Shown here: in pieces, positions 12,636 to 23,569 of the stretch
Layout: each line of letters starts with the position of its first letter
Numbering within the stretch: the first letter of the stretch is position 1
Origin: Caprimulgus europaeus
Lineage: Eukaryota > Chordata > Aves > Caprimulgiformes > Caprimulgidae
DNA length: 64,000 bases
Direction: 5' to 3'
Assembly (NCBI GenBank): GCA_907165065.1
Contig: OU015524.1
Location: 1,054,001-1,118,000 of the forward strand
Made by a program: the position numbers and the translations under genes
Notes under the pieces: model-generated
Database searches by the model: none
What the model was told of the DNA's origin: nothing
Seen by the model: only the letters and a program-made list of their open reading frames with translations

Positions 12636-13430
12636 CCCTTTGATTATTCAAAAAAAAATTGTACAAATCAAAATAAATTTGCCTGAGCAATTTAAAATAA
12701 TTAACCTTTGACAAACCTCCCTCTCTGGTAATGGAATAGTAACTATATGAATAAAAGATAAGTCATGACATTCAATGAATTACAATATTCATCCCATAAA
12801 TTACAAGATAAGATAGCAATATAATCTCCATTTTATAAATGTAAAATGTCCTGTGTGGTAGCCCCCTGTACTCTGGAGGTTCACTTTTTCTGTTTAGGTG
12901 AGGTATGCGGTGCCTTTTGCATGGAAAGCTCCCAAGTGACGTTAAGTTTCCACAGTGTCCACGGGGCTGTGACCCAGATCTTCCCTCCCTGCTCCAAAAG
13001 GGAGTCTTTGGCTTGACAGGAAGCCCGTGCTACAAAGGGATTCTCCTGAACAGTAACAATAAGTGCAAATTATGATTCTGGGAGGCTCCTGCTATATAAC
13101 CAAGTACAATGCCAATAAACCAGGGGTGTAAACCACATGAGCATATGGACAAAATATGGTCTGAATGGCATTATTATGTTTCTCGGGCCATAATGAATTC
13201 ATCCCAAGGTGCAACTGTACATCTGTTGTTATAGTGTTCATGATAGCAAACACTACAGTTAAGGTTGCAGTTTAACTCAAATTATAGCCACCTGTTTCCG
13301 TTCACTAACAACTTTCTTAAAAATTATTCCTTCTGGACTGATTCACGTCAGTCCTAAAATGGTCATTCACTTATCTATTTATTTGGGGAAAAATCTGTTT
13401 GATTTATAGAGGAGGCAAGCTGAAAGATTT
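12636..13430. promoter_or_regulatory. candidate conserved non-coding block
   Basis: An AT-rich block with spaced TAAT, ATTCAT and AATTAT words passes into 12900-13420, which holds TGACGT-like (AAGTGACGTTAAG), CATATGG and GGGCCATAATGAATTC words. It has the texture of vertebrate developmental non-coding elements: no repeats, balanced short transcription-factor words and no coding potential. Conservation cannot be checked here, so this is an inference from appearance. Confidence 0.3.
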
Positions 13431-15290
13431 CTTCTTCCCCCTCCCCTCATGATTCTCCCTAATATATTTCCTTTAAAATAAGTGAATCCCTCTGTCTTTT
13501 AAGGGACTGATCCAACTGTCATTGATTTTCTTGATGAATACTGGGTTGTACTTTCTGTGACTGACATGGTGTGAGACTGTGCAGAAACAGATCCGAATAC
13601 TGCACATGAAGCTTTAGCTGCTTCAAAGGTAGGAATCTTGTTAAAGACTGGTTTTCTGGTATCTGTTCTCATTGTGTAGTCAGTAAATGTTGCTTATGTG
13701 ACATCCCATCTTCCTTTAGCTGAGATAAATCCAAACTACTGTCTACAGACTGGAGAGGAAGGGTTGGATGCTTGAATCTTGGCAATTGATACCAAGGAAG
13801 ATAAATTTCTTTCCAGAAAGTTTGCCACCCCTCTGGGAGGGATAAGGTACCAAAGAGACTATTGACTATTATCAGAACTTTAAAAATGGCAAAAGAGGAA
13901 AATCTAGCTTCAGGTCTTTAAACATGATGTTTGAAGACAGTCTGTCGATGACTGACTTCAGCAATTTTAATGCAAAAGTCAACTTTGCACATGTAAACTC
14001 CAAGGTATACAAACACTAAAGGAGAGTCTGCTGCCAATCCTTGAACTGTCATGTGATGTCAGTGATGCAGAAACATTTTGAAGTGCAAATGAATCTCAGT
14101 GTGACTCAGATTTGACGTTTCTGGAACACCTTCATTTCTTAGCAAGCATCTCTAGTGTAGCTGTTATTGAATGTCCTCTGTTGTGCCTTCACCTGAGGGG
14201 AGTAAACATGTGCCCATGATTTTGGGTTTGGTTTTGGTGTGGCAGTATAGGGAGCATTGGGCTGTTTGGTGCACCATTGCATTGGGTTTCCTTGCAGCCC
14301 CCTCCTGACAGCTCTCCAAATGTCCAAATGCAGGAGAGAGATTACATGGTGTTTGTTGAAAAGCTAAATTGCCACGTCATGGTCAGCCCTCACTCAGAGG
14401 GGCAAATGCTGGTCCCAGCATGGAGCCTGAAGAGCCAAGTTAGACTCAGGTTAATCCGCAGGGGTTGGTAAGAAAGAATTCCTTCCCTTGAGACTTCTGA
14501 GCATTCCTGCTCTGCTCCTCTGGCTGCGGGTTGCATTCATTTCCAGAGGAGCAGTGGGCAAAGTACATTGGGGTGCAACAGAAAAGTCACTGAAGAGAGT
14601 TCCTCTGTGCCTTTCACTTCTGCTGCTTAAGGACAGGGAGGTTCTCCAGTGCATGCAGAGTGCCTCTTCCTTTAAGTAATAGCGTTGGCAGCTTTTATAG
14701 CCATAGAATCCAAAACATAGCTTGCACAGGGTACTCGTGCCCTCGTGCTTTCTTAATAAGGGGGAAGCGGAGAAGAGACTTGGCTGCAGCTCTGCAGCAG
14801 GGCAGTGGCAGACTCAGGACTGGGATGGAGATCCCAGCCCTGTTCTAACCCCTGGGGCACTCCTGCCTCTGTGCACTGGCTCTGCTGCTTTCAGGGCTCT
14901 CCCGGCCCGTGAAGGTGAGGACATTGATGGACTCTGGTGCAATAGCTCTGTCAGACCTCCCCTGAGCAGACCAAAACCATCCCATTCAGCAAAATGGCTC
15001 CACTGTCACACATTCACTGCTACAGCCATTGCAGTAGAAGTTGTTGGAAGCTGTAACAAAAGGTTGTGTTTTGTGAGGTTTTAAAACAAGATCTGTTTGA
15101 AATTAGGACTTGCACCGCTTTTTCTTCATTTGCTATCCTGTCAGCATATTTTCTACCAACCTCCTGTTCTCTTGGGTGGGACAGAGGAAGATGCTGGCAA
15201 GATGGGCAGATGGATGGCAAGCTGCCACTCAGCCTGGAGCTTGCAGTCCACATCTACCTACACCCAGAGGGCTGAGAGTGGCATGATCTG
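13431..15290. other. gene-free unique DNA
   Basis: No gene was seen. At 14895-14914 a 20-base stretch is bounded by a good acceptor (GCTGCTTTCAG) and donor (GAAG then GTGAGG), a possible microexon but equally a chance pairing. A 120-codon + frame at 14722-15084 spans it without domain features. Confidence 0.5.
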
Positions 15291-15415
15291 GAGCCTAAAA
15301 GAGGAAGTGAACTTCCAGTGACTCATTCCTAATAACTCTTTTCCTTACCTTTGTCAAAAGGTACCTTAGTTAAAGCTTGTATTATAAAGATGCATTGATG
15401 TAGAGCCTAAAAGAG
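15291..15415. repeat. 13-bp direct repeat pair beside a CR1 fragment
   Basis: GAGCCTAAAAGAG occurs at 15291-15303 and again at 15403-15415, 112 bases apart in the same orientation. The second copy ends two bases before the CR1 fragment begins. It may reflect a local duplication or template switch during insertion. Confidence 0.7.
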
Positions 15416-15417
15416 AA

Positions 15418-15688
15418 CTGTGCCTAACAGTGTCCCTCAGGGGTCAGTACTGGGACCAGTACTATCCAATATATTAATCAACAACCTGGAAAAACTTTTT
15501 CACTGTGAGAGTGACAGGACACTGGGACAGGCTGCCCAGAGAGGGTGTGGAGTCTCCTTCTGCAGAGAGATTCCAAACCCACCTGGACACGTTCCTGTGT
15601 GACCTCGTGTAGGTGATCCTGCTCTGGCAGGGGGGTTGGACTGGATGATCTTTTGAGGTCCCTTCCAATCTCTGACATTCTGTGATTA
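15418..15688 (+). mobile_element. CR1 LINE fragment with internal deletion
   Basis: The left part (15418 to about 15487) matches the CR1 reverse transcriptase region, with the PQGSVLGPVL motif and an INNL sequence after it. From about 15488 the sequence jumps to the C-terminal end of CR1 ORF2 (FFTVRV ... [12 protein letters not shown] in the shifted frame) and the 3' UTR (GGTTGGACTGGATGATC ... ACATTCTGTGATT). Several hundred bases between the RT active site and the C-terminus are missing. The join lies in CTGGAAAAACTTT and also shifts the frame, so no functional product is possible. The lack of a poly(A) tail fits CR1. This is a dead fragment in the plus orientation. Confidence 0.85.
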
Positions 15689-16715
15689 ATTATGTAGTAA
15701 TTGCAGTAAATTATCAAGATGTAATAATTAAGCCAAGTTTTTGTGTTATTCTTGCTTGTTAGATGTCCTTTTTCTTAAAAAAAAAAAAAAATATTTGGGA
15801 GAGAAGAAAAGAGCTTCAGTATTGCTAAAAATAAAGGAAGATTGTGCTCTTCTGCCACTGCTTACTGACACTGTCAAGAATAATGTGAGTGAAATAGAAC
15901 CAAAGCAGAGCAAAGTGTGTTTTTCCCGAAGCCCTAACTGGGTAGCATTATAGCTCATTTTATCAGGCTCTCAATCATGGAGTGGTCTTTTTTTCTTGAA
16001 CTTGCAGGCAGAGGAAATGGCTTACTTCACAGAATAAGGATATTTTTATGCTTACCATTTAGCTATTTGCAGGGAAAAATGGTATTTACATAGATGAATT
16101 CAAGGAGGGGGAACATGAAATCAACCATTCTCTTTTCTTTCCTTATGGCAATTTTGTGTGGATATTCTTGGTTTTTATTAGTGATGTAAGAGGAAAGACA
16201 GGGGAATATTGCTTCAGTCTGTCCCTCTTAATAGGCTTTTTTTCACAGGCACAGAACCTACATCATTTGCTGGTGGCAATGATATATTTGATTTCCAGGA
16301 TTTGGAGTATAGCAGAATATTAACAACGATGCAACTTCTGTGTTAACTTCATTCTGTTTATTCTTTCGTGCATTTTTATCTGTGTTTTCAAGGCAAAACT
16401 TAGTAGTGGCTCACTCAGGGGACTGGTAATTGGATATAGAGCCTTTCACCTCTAGGTCAGTGGTTCAGATTTGTTACAGGTCACCACTGCCTGGGAGTTG
16501 CTGCCATGTGACAGCTGCTCAGTGGCCCTTTATGAAATGAGTTGGTGGTCCCAGCTCATTTCCTTGAGAGCAGGTGTCTTCAGCACAGATCAAACTTGAG
16601 GGCAGCAGTGCAAAACCCATTGTGGGTAAGAAAAGAGGAATCGCACTTGGGTCTAATGCTCAGAGTTTGTATGAACTTAAAAAAAAAAAGGCAAGAGAGC
16701 AAATATACATGTCTA
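15689..16715. other. gene-free unique DNA
   Basis: No gene was recognised. A run of about 14 A lies at 15778-15791 and a shorter one at 16679-16689. The remaining sequence is AT-rich with no transposon signature. Confidence 0.6.
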
Positions 16716-16787
16716 GATCCTCAGCTGGCGTAGATTTGGCATGGATCCATTAAGTGTAGCTGCAGTGATTATCACCAGCTGAGGATC
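16716..16787. repeat. imperfect inverted repeat (ancient hairpin-type element)
   Basis: GATCCTCAGCTGG at 16716-16728 is the exact reverse complement of CCAGCTGAGGATC at 16775-16787, with a weaker inner stem through GGCATGGATCCA. The pattern CTCAGCTGG...TTGGCAT...CACCAGCTGAGGATC is typical of an old palindromic interspersed repeat of birds and reptiles. It could fold as a cruciform or RNA hairpin. The inverted repeat itself is directly visible; the family assignment is from memory. Confidence 0.7.
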
Positions 16788-16799
16788 CCCAGACAAATG

Positions 16800-18420
16800 T
16801 AAATCTCCAAACAAAAACCATTTCCAGCATAAAAATACAGTTCACTGTGGATGTACTGTATTAGTAAGCTAAAGGCTGTGGATGGTGCAGGAATAGTTTA
16901 ATTAACTAAAGACAGAAATTATAAATCCGAGTACCTTAGAATTAAGATCACATTTAAATAAATCCAAGTTTGTTGAAATTTGGAATAACATTGCTTCTTC
17001 CATCTAGTGATGCCCCAAGATAACCATACAATTATAGTTAATGCATTTTACTGTTCGTTGTCCCAAAGGAGATGAAATTGGATTTCAAAGATACATTAGT
17101 CTCCAACTTTTAATGACTTTGTGCTTTTAACGGCTTTGCTTGTGCTTCTTTCTAAACTTCCAGGGCAACAAAGCTAAGCAAGCAATTCTGAACCCTTGAG
17201 CTGTAGTGATGGTAGGGGTGAAGTCTTCCACTGAGGGAGCTCCTGACACTGGGGGGCATAAATGTGTCTCCTAACACTTAGTTAGGAAAAACTTCTTACA
17301 GTTGAAGAGTAGTTTTGTTATCTCTGATATCACTGAAGCCTGGTTTAAGAGGAGCCTCTGTCTTGTCTGACAGTATCCAAGAGGAAAATAAGTGAACCAT
17401 TTGTTCTAGATAAAAATAATTTCTATTATGCTGAAATTTTGCTGCAGTATTTCAAATCTGAGTTATTCTAGTCGTGATTTCAACAGGGACAATAAAAAAA
17501 GCACAGGGTGTCTAATTTTGTCATAAAAATGAGCTTGAAGTAAAATATTTATAAATTCTCAAAAGTCATTCTGTGCTTTAAAGAGCAAATGCTCTGTTTG
17601 GAGAGGGGTGCATCATGGAAAGAAGTTGAACTTCTTTGAAATGCAGACTTCAGCCTTAATTACAGAGCGGTGACTAGCACTTGCATTGCTTTAGGCTTGA
17701 AAATGATGGAGACGGACGAGTAGCCTCTTCTCAGTAATTGCTTTTCTTCATAATGTATAACTTGTGCTCTCTTTCTTTAAACTCACTATTCCCATGTCTT
17801 GTATAATTTAAGGAGAAGACTAGCTCACTGGATGTTGCTATTCCTTACCTCAGAGCTGCTAGATAAGGGGATGACAAGGCGTGCAAGAAAAAAGTAGAAA
17901 GGGCTGGAATTACAGAATGGGTGGGGAAATGGCATTTTAGGTGATTGAGTCCGATGTCCCCGATGATCTAATCTTATTTTCTGTGGTCCCTTGCTTGGTT
18001 GCTGATTATTGACAAGGACTAGAAGACTTGCTAGGTGTCTGAAAAAAAAAAAAGTCAGTTTTCCAAGTGCTCTAATCCTAGCCTGAGTGTCAGATTCCTT
18101 CGTGAGTTTGTACCTTGTGTTGTGAATAACTTAGTGAATTGTATGCTGTTTGCTTCTCTAAGTTTGACATTAACTACTGGCTAGAGATAATTAGCAATGT
18201 GATGATGCAAATACATCATCCAAAGACGTTTGCTTCAAAAGGATCCATTCGGTATTTACAGGACTGAAGTAGGTGGGGTTCAGCTACAGATTATTCCAGC
18301 CATTAAAAAAGGAGGCAAACATCGCTTGTGCAAATACTTCTGCTACATCTCAATGGAACAAACGAAGGCTCTGGAAGAAGGAAGGGGAAGAATTCCAGCT
18401 GCCTCCTTTCTCTCTGGCTG
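16800..18420. other. gene-free DNA with some regulatory-like blocks
   Basis: Apart from short homopolymers, 17000-17180 has clustered AT-rich words (ACAATTATAGTTAATGCATT) and no repeats, and resembles non-coding conserved DNA. Two overlapping frames of 63 and 71 codons at 18230-18488 share no domain features. Confidence 0.4.
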
Positions 18421-18424
18421 AAAC

Positions 18425-19560
18425 TTGGAGGTACAAGGGCATAGCTAAGTGTACCTTACTCAGTCACCCAGAAAAAGACACCATTTGAATGCACTCTCTG
18501 AATAGAGGGCACGGTGATAATGGCAACGTCACCCAACAGAATGGCTACTGCCAAATCGCTTCAGCCTGTCTGCATGATCCTCAGGACCAGCAATCTCTTA
18601 ACCAGCCCATTCCCTCGGTTTTGCTGCAGCAGCATACTTTAATTTGAGATTACTGTTGCACCTAACAAGAAACAAACAGTTCTTGAGAGATGGTTTAGAG
18701 AGGAAAAAAAATTAACAAAAGATAATCTCACAATCTAGAAGAGCCAAATATTGGAAGGTAAAGGGTAGATTAAGAAGAAATTGCCTCTTACAGAACTTCA
18801 TTAAAGTCATTTATTAGCTTTGTAATGCCTAACAGTCTGCTGGCTCCAGAATTTTTTCATACAGGGGGGTGGATAAGGGAGGGTTTCACTTTCATTTGCA
18901 TTCTTGATCCCTGCTGCTCTGTTTATAGCGTTGATGCTATTCATACAGTCTTTGCAATATTAATTTTTAATTTATGATGCTCATTAGGAGACACTTAAAA
19001 CAGAACAATTATCATTTATCTTGATATATTATTTACTAAGACTTGCTGTCATGGTTAGAGACTTGTGATTAGTGGGAGGGGAATAGAAAACAGCTCCGAA
19101 AGGTGCTTGGCTGAAGGGGCTGGAGCTTGGGAAGCGGTTGTCACCACCAAAGACCTGAAGTTCTGATGTCTAAGCGAAAGACTTGCAGCACCTAATCAAA
19201 ACTCGGGAGGAACCTTCGAGGATGAGCCTGGGACAGTGCTTAATGAACCTGCAGGATAATATTAATGAAACTCACTCGTAAACCACCAGCTCATCAATTA
19301 TTCATCCTGCGATTGTCCTGGTACTTTACTGTCTTCCCTTTTCGTCTCAACGTGATTACCTTTTTTATTCCCTCTACCCTCATTTTCCTTTTGTGGATTT
19401 GCTGACATGTACCCCTGGTAGCACTTCCTCCCAGGGAAATTGTATTTCTCAAGGCAACCACACAGTATCCACGGGAACAGGAAGGGTAAATTGTGCTCTT
19501 TGAGGTATTTGGATAAGTGTGCTGGGTGCATTAAGACTTGATAAACCAGATCACTAATAT
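18425..19560. promoter_or_regulatory. candidate conserved non-coding cluster
   Basis: Two dense stretches, about 18430-18700 and 19050-19330, contain homeodomain and other transcription-factor-like words: CAACGTCACC, CCTAATCAAAA, TATTAATGAA and TCAATTATTCATCC. The sequence is repeat-free and lacks coding potential; the 77-codon minus frame 19298-19531 looks like chance. The appearance is that of developmental enhancer DNA. No alignment was possible. Confidence 0.35.
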
Positions 19561-20460
19561 GACAGCCCTGAATAACCTGATGTGTTAAAGGCTACCATAT
19601 TGGAAACTCAGAATCATCTATGCATTTCTTAATTAATTTGTGGTGTTTAGTAAGTTATTGTGGCTCATTATCTGTATAGAAGTCTGTGTGGCAAAACAGA
19701 ATTTCAGCTAGTACTGACCTACTATGAATACATAAGAGTGCTCTTCCCTTCTCCCCTCCCCAATTTTTCTCTGATACAAAACTTGTGAGATTCCCTGCGT
19801 TAGGCTCTGGGTTCCTGGAGCTGTTTATAATGGATGCTTGTGCAGGAGAGAAGGCAAATTGGATGTTTTGGAGCTTGATAATTGCGGCTCTGCATCTGAA
19901 ACCAATTGTAGTATTTTTAGCTCTGTTTGGTTTATTTAGTTATTTTTAGACTTCCTGAAAGGGGTATTATTCCTGTTTGTTTTCTGTTTGACATCAAAGC
20001 AGGAACAGCAGATTACTAATTTTGTAACCTATTCCCTGGACACTTGGCTTTCGATTTTTCTGAAGCATTGCGCAGCAGTGGTGGAACTGTACGCACAAGA
20101 CCTCAAGGACTGACACCATCAAACACCTTGGGGCTGCACACACTGTCCCTGCCTCTGGGCTGTTGAAAACCTTGACACTGCAACTAATCTCAAAGGCAAC
20201 CACTATATTGATAAACTGTATTTTCTAGGGGAAAGAATAGGGGAAGGAGTTATACATTCTGTGGTTCAGTAATTCTTTCTTCCTTCCACCTTGTGGATTT
20301 TGCAAGCTTGTATTTAGAATATATTTATACTGAAAGGGGAAAACAAACAAAAAAAATCCCCTGCCTGACATTACTGGATGGCTGATACAATAGTCTGTGA
20401 CGACTTTCAAAGTAATGTAATGAAGACAGTGCACAAAGATAGAGCTGGCATTTATGCTAT
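19561..20460. other. gene-free unique DNA
   Basis: Nothing specific was recognised. The stretch is AT-rich with a few TAATT words and a short A-rich patch at 20339-20357. Confidence 0.5.
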
Positions 20461-20960
20461 GTGGCACTTTTCATCTCCAAGCCAGTTTAAAAACCTTAAC
20501 AGATTGGGCTCTGAAGCACCCCCTGAGAGCGAGGTATGTAGGCATTGTTAGCCTCTTTGTTAGCTTATATTAGAACTTCATTAGGCCCTGGGATGCAAAT
20601 ACAAAAGGCATGGGAGGAAGTATTCAGCACACAAATCAATTGCTTACGTTATTTGGCACCCTGTTGAAGATTTAGATCCTCTTGTAAAGAAAACACTGTG
20701 TAATGATGATTCCCTCTCCCTTCCCAGCAAGACCAGCTCTGACTGCTGCTGTAAATAATTGCTGGTGTTTGGAGTTAGTCATAAGCTAAACCCAAGCAAA
20801 CTTATCTGACAATATTTCCTTCTTATTAATTGACAAAATATTCCCAAAGAGTTCCCTAATTGTTATATGAACTCATTTAGGCAGGGTTTGGAAAACCATT
20901 AGCATGATTTGGAGGTGTAAATCCCGTGCTCTGATGATGACATTCAGAACTGGAGCCTGA
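20461..20960. promoter_or_regulatory. candidate conserved non-coding block
   Basis: This repeat-free block carries words such as GATGCAAATAC (octamer-like), ACAAATCAATTGC, GTAAATAATTGC and TTATTAATTGACAA, plus CCATTAGCATGATTTGG. POU and homeodomain-type words occur together. The call rests on appearance only. Confidence 0.3.
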
Positions 20961-21339
20961 CCCAGGACTGAGTGTGGTGACACATGCACACGTCCAGCTG
21001 CAGCCCCACGCAGGAACTGGCCTGTCTGCTGGAAACACGAGAGCAGCGTTAGCGTGGCGTGCTCCGGGGCTGGCTGTGACGGGGCAGGGGACGAGTGGAC
21101 GTGCAGTGTTACGCTCCCACAGTGATCAGTGGAGGAGCTCTGTAAGCAGGCACCAGAACTCGGACAGCCCCCCTGAAAATGAGCCTTAGATTCAAATCAC
21201 CAAGACACTCCAGAGTTCTCTAACCATTCTAGTGGGTCATACAGGATTTCATTCATCACCTCTAAAGAATGTTTTTGGATTAGTCTTGCATCTTTCCAAC
21301 CAAATCCTACCTTTGCTGCTCTAGTAATTTAATGTTTGA
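20961..21339. other. small CpG-containing gene-free patch
   Basis: Bases 20980-21180 are locally GC-richer with several CpG and a 71-codon open frame of low-complexity translation. No gene or element was recognised. Confidence 0.45.
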
Positions 21340-21650
21340 GTCGCAATTTACTATAAACCTTCTTAGCAGGCAGGTAATCAACTTAACGGAGTTTATTGCA
21401 CAAGCAGCTGTTCAGCAATCTAATATTATTATTTTTTTTTACCTGTTATTTGCAGCTGCAGAACAGGATAAATCCACATTAGTTCCAGTCTGCGCCTGAC
21501 AAACAATCTCATCCCTGCCATGTTCTAATTTTTGATAACTTTCAAGCTCAGGGTTCGGCAGACTATGAAGCACGTAAACTGAACAGAATAACTTTGAATG
21601 AAGCGTGCCTGCTTAGTTTCTCTGCTGGTTTACATGCTCAAGTGTTAAGC
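21340..21650. promoter_or_regulatory. candidate conserved non-coding block
   Basis: Words such as GGTAATCAACTTAACGG, CAGCTGTTC, GACAAACAATCTC (SOX-like) and CTAATTTTTGATAAC are packed in about 300 bases without repeats. It lies just upstream of the G-rich tract at 21684. The call is inferred from texture. Confidence 0.3.
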
Positions 21651-21683
21651 ATTTATGTGGCGTGTTAGTGGTGTTTTGGTTTT

Positions 21684-21719
21684 GGGGGTTTTTTTTGGGG
21701 GGTGGGGGGTTGTTTGGGG
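21684..21719 (+). other. potential G-quadruplex tract
   Basis: Four G runs lie on the + strand: G5 (21684-21688), G6 (21697-21702), G6 (21704-21709) and G4 (21716-21719), with loops of 8, 1 and 6 bases. This can form an intramolecular G-quadruplex with one slightly long loop. The surrounding sequence is a T/G-rich low-complexity patch at about 21668-21727. Confidence 0.6.
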
Positions 21720-21849
21720 TTTTTTAAATTATTTGGAAAGAGTTCACCTAGTTTTGTTGGTGGTTAACAGAATTGATAATGTTTCTAACATGCCAGGAAG
21801 AATCACCCCAGGTGTTTATAGCATTTCAAACAAGGCACGGCAGTGAGCT

Positions 21850-22239
21850 GAGATGAAGAGATGTCTCTTCTGAAGATGGTGTGCGTTGTATGCTCTTGCA
21901 GTAGCGATACTGGGGCTTTCAAACCACAATCCTATTTCCTAAAGCTTTCTTCGTGATGACATTCAGCTTTTTCAGGTTTCATTGAGGCTTGCAAGGGGGG
22001 GAATGTGGTAGCATGCGTGTTGCAGAGTAGCATGGCACAGCTCTTTTAATGCTGGCCCTTTATAATCTTTGTAAGGTCATGTAACTTTTCTGATTTTTGC
22101 CTAGGGATAACTTTTCCCTTATTTTAACATATTTCCTTTTGTCTGCTTTGGCCAGTAATTGACTTTGTCCTTTTTTCATTTATTTCTCTGCCTCCTGGTT
22201 GTAGCATCCTCTCCCTGGAGTCTCAGGTTAGAAGTTTTC
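21850..22239. other. gene-free unique DNA
   Basis: Nothing specific was seen. The sequence is AT-rich with pyrimidine-rich patches near 22140-22220. Confidence 0.5.
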
Positions 22240-22800
22240 CCTTTTGTGAAACCATGACAGGTGCCTAATTGAATGATGAATGTCCCTTTATTACTCTGTA
22301 ATTGAACTGCCAGCTTTTTGATTGGTTTGTAGAGATGCTCCACTCCTCATCAAGCACTGCGGGGGGCTCTGGGGCTGGCAGGCTGGGCCTACCCTCCATC
22401 TGTCTAATCGCATCTCTCCCCTACTTGGGTTTTGGGTGGGGAGGGGGGCTCGGGGGGAGGAAAGTCATAATAAATTATGCTAATTCGGCGTCGCTGTGAC
22501 AATAGGAACATCGCATTGTTACGTGCGTGGCGGCAGCAAATGCGAGAAGGCGTTTTGTCGTCGTGGCTGCCCGGCCTGACAGGCCCTGGATGAAGATTAA
22601 TGGCCCTCACCTGAGTGACAGAGCGGGGGATTGTGGGGCAGAGAGGGTCATTCATCATACTCTGACAGGTGTCATTCACTGCGACAGCCGCACCACTATC
22701 GCCTGGCTGGCGGTTCCATTTTTCTGCCAGTTAAGCAAGGAGTTTAATAACATCCCCAGAATTAAAACTCATTCTTTGTAGCAGGTCTGACAGCTGAAAA
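22240..22800 (+). promoter_or_regulatory. candidate enhancer with a TGACAG (MEIS/TGIF-type) cluster
   Basis: TGACAG, the core of MEIS/PREP/TGIF TALE-homeodomain sites, occurs five times on the + strand at 22255, 22577, 22616, 22663 and 22788. The 22663 copy is the palindromic form TGACAGGTGTCA (22663-22674), a known high-affinity TALE dimer site. The block also has ACAATAG (22499) and CATTGTT (22514), which are SOX-like and in opposite orientation, ATGCTAATT (POU/homeodomain-like), and CACCTG/CAGGTG E-boxes. CpG is higher than around it. It has no repeats and no coding features. The sites are seen directly; enhancer function is inferred. Confidence 0.5.
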
Positions 22801-22879
22801 TAAGAAAATCAATTCTTCACATGTTATAGCCCAGTTAACTGACTAGGGCTTTGACTTTAATTTAGTCTTTGGGCTGAAT

Positions 22880-23230
22880 TTCAAGTAGGGCGCTTTTGTA
22901 AGACATCATCTATTAAAATTTACCAATAGCACTAACTTCACTGTTATTATTGTGGCTGGATTAAAATGCAGCCTTTAATAGTGGATGTCATCTTCATTTG
23001 GTGAAGCTCAAGCACACACGGCTCTGGTGGGGGATATTCTGCTTCATCCTCATTAGTGATGTTTATAGCTTCTCTCTTCATTAATATTGATCCCTTAAAC
23101 TACAGAGAAAAACAAGACAGACACTAATTTGAACCATTTTGTATCATTAAACTGTTTGGATTTCTTGGTTTCAGTCATTCTGGCGAGCTGAATAAAATAT
23201 TTCAGAAACAAAAGAAAAAGCAAGAGACAG
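22880..23230. promoter_or_regulatory. candidate conserved non-coding block
   Basis: The block contains ATTATTGTGGCTGGATTAAA, CATTAATATTGATCC, CTCATTAGTGATG and ATCATTAAAC words within 350 repeat-free bases. It resembles homeodomain-rich regulatory DNA. No conservation test was possible. Confidence 0.3.
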
Positions 23231-23569
23231 CACAAACTTCTGGCAGCCTCTTGCTACTCTTGGTGGGAAGAGCCAGGTTCTCCTTACAGCCATGTGCTGC
23301 TGAGGGTTACGGGCTTCTGAAGGGGGCTGCCCAATCCTGGGGAAGGCTTGGAAACAGCCCCTGAGAAAACAGCTCTGAAATAATGACCTTAATATGTGTT
23401 TAATATCTCAGCTAGTGAAGTCAGGACAAAAATGTTTGCCTGTTTCATTTAACTCATTAAAACTGTTGTAGCCCAGGGGCAGGCATGACTAGCTGGAAGC
23501 TCCTCCATGGAAACATGAAGGAAGAAGACAGATTGATGTCTGTTTGTCTAACTTAGGACATTTGTGAAT

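Noticed and set aside
14895-14914. 20-base microexon between good splice motifs
   Set aside because: Too short to support without transcript data; such pairs arise often by chance.
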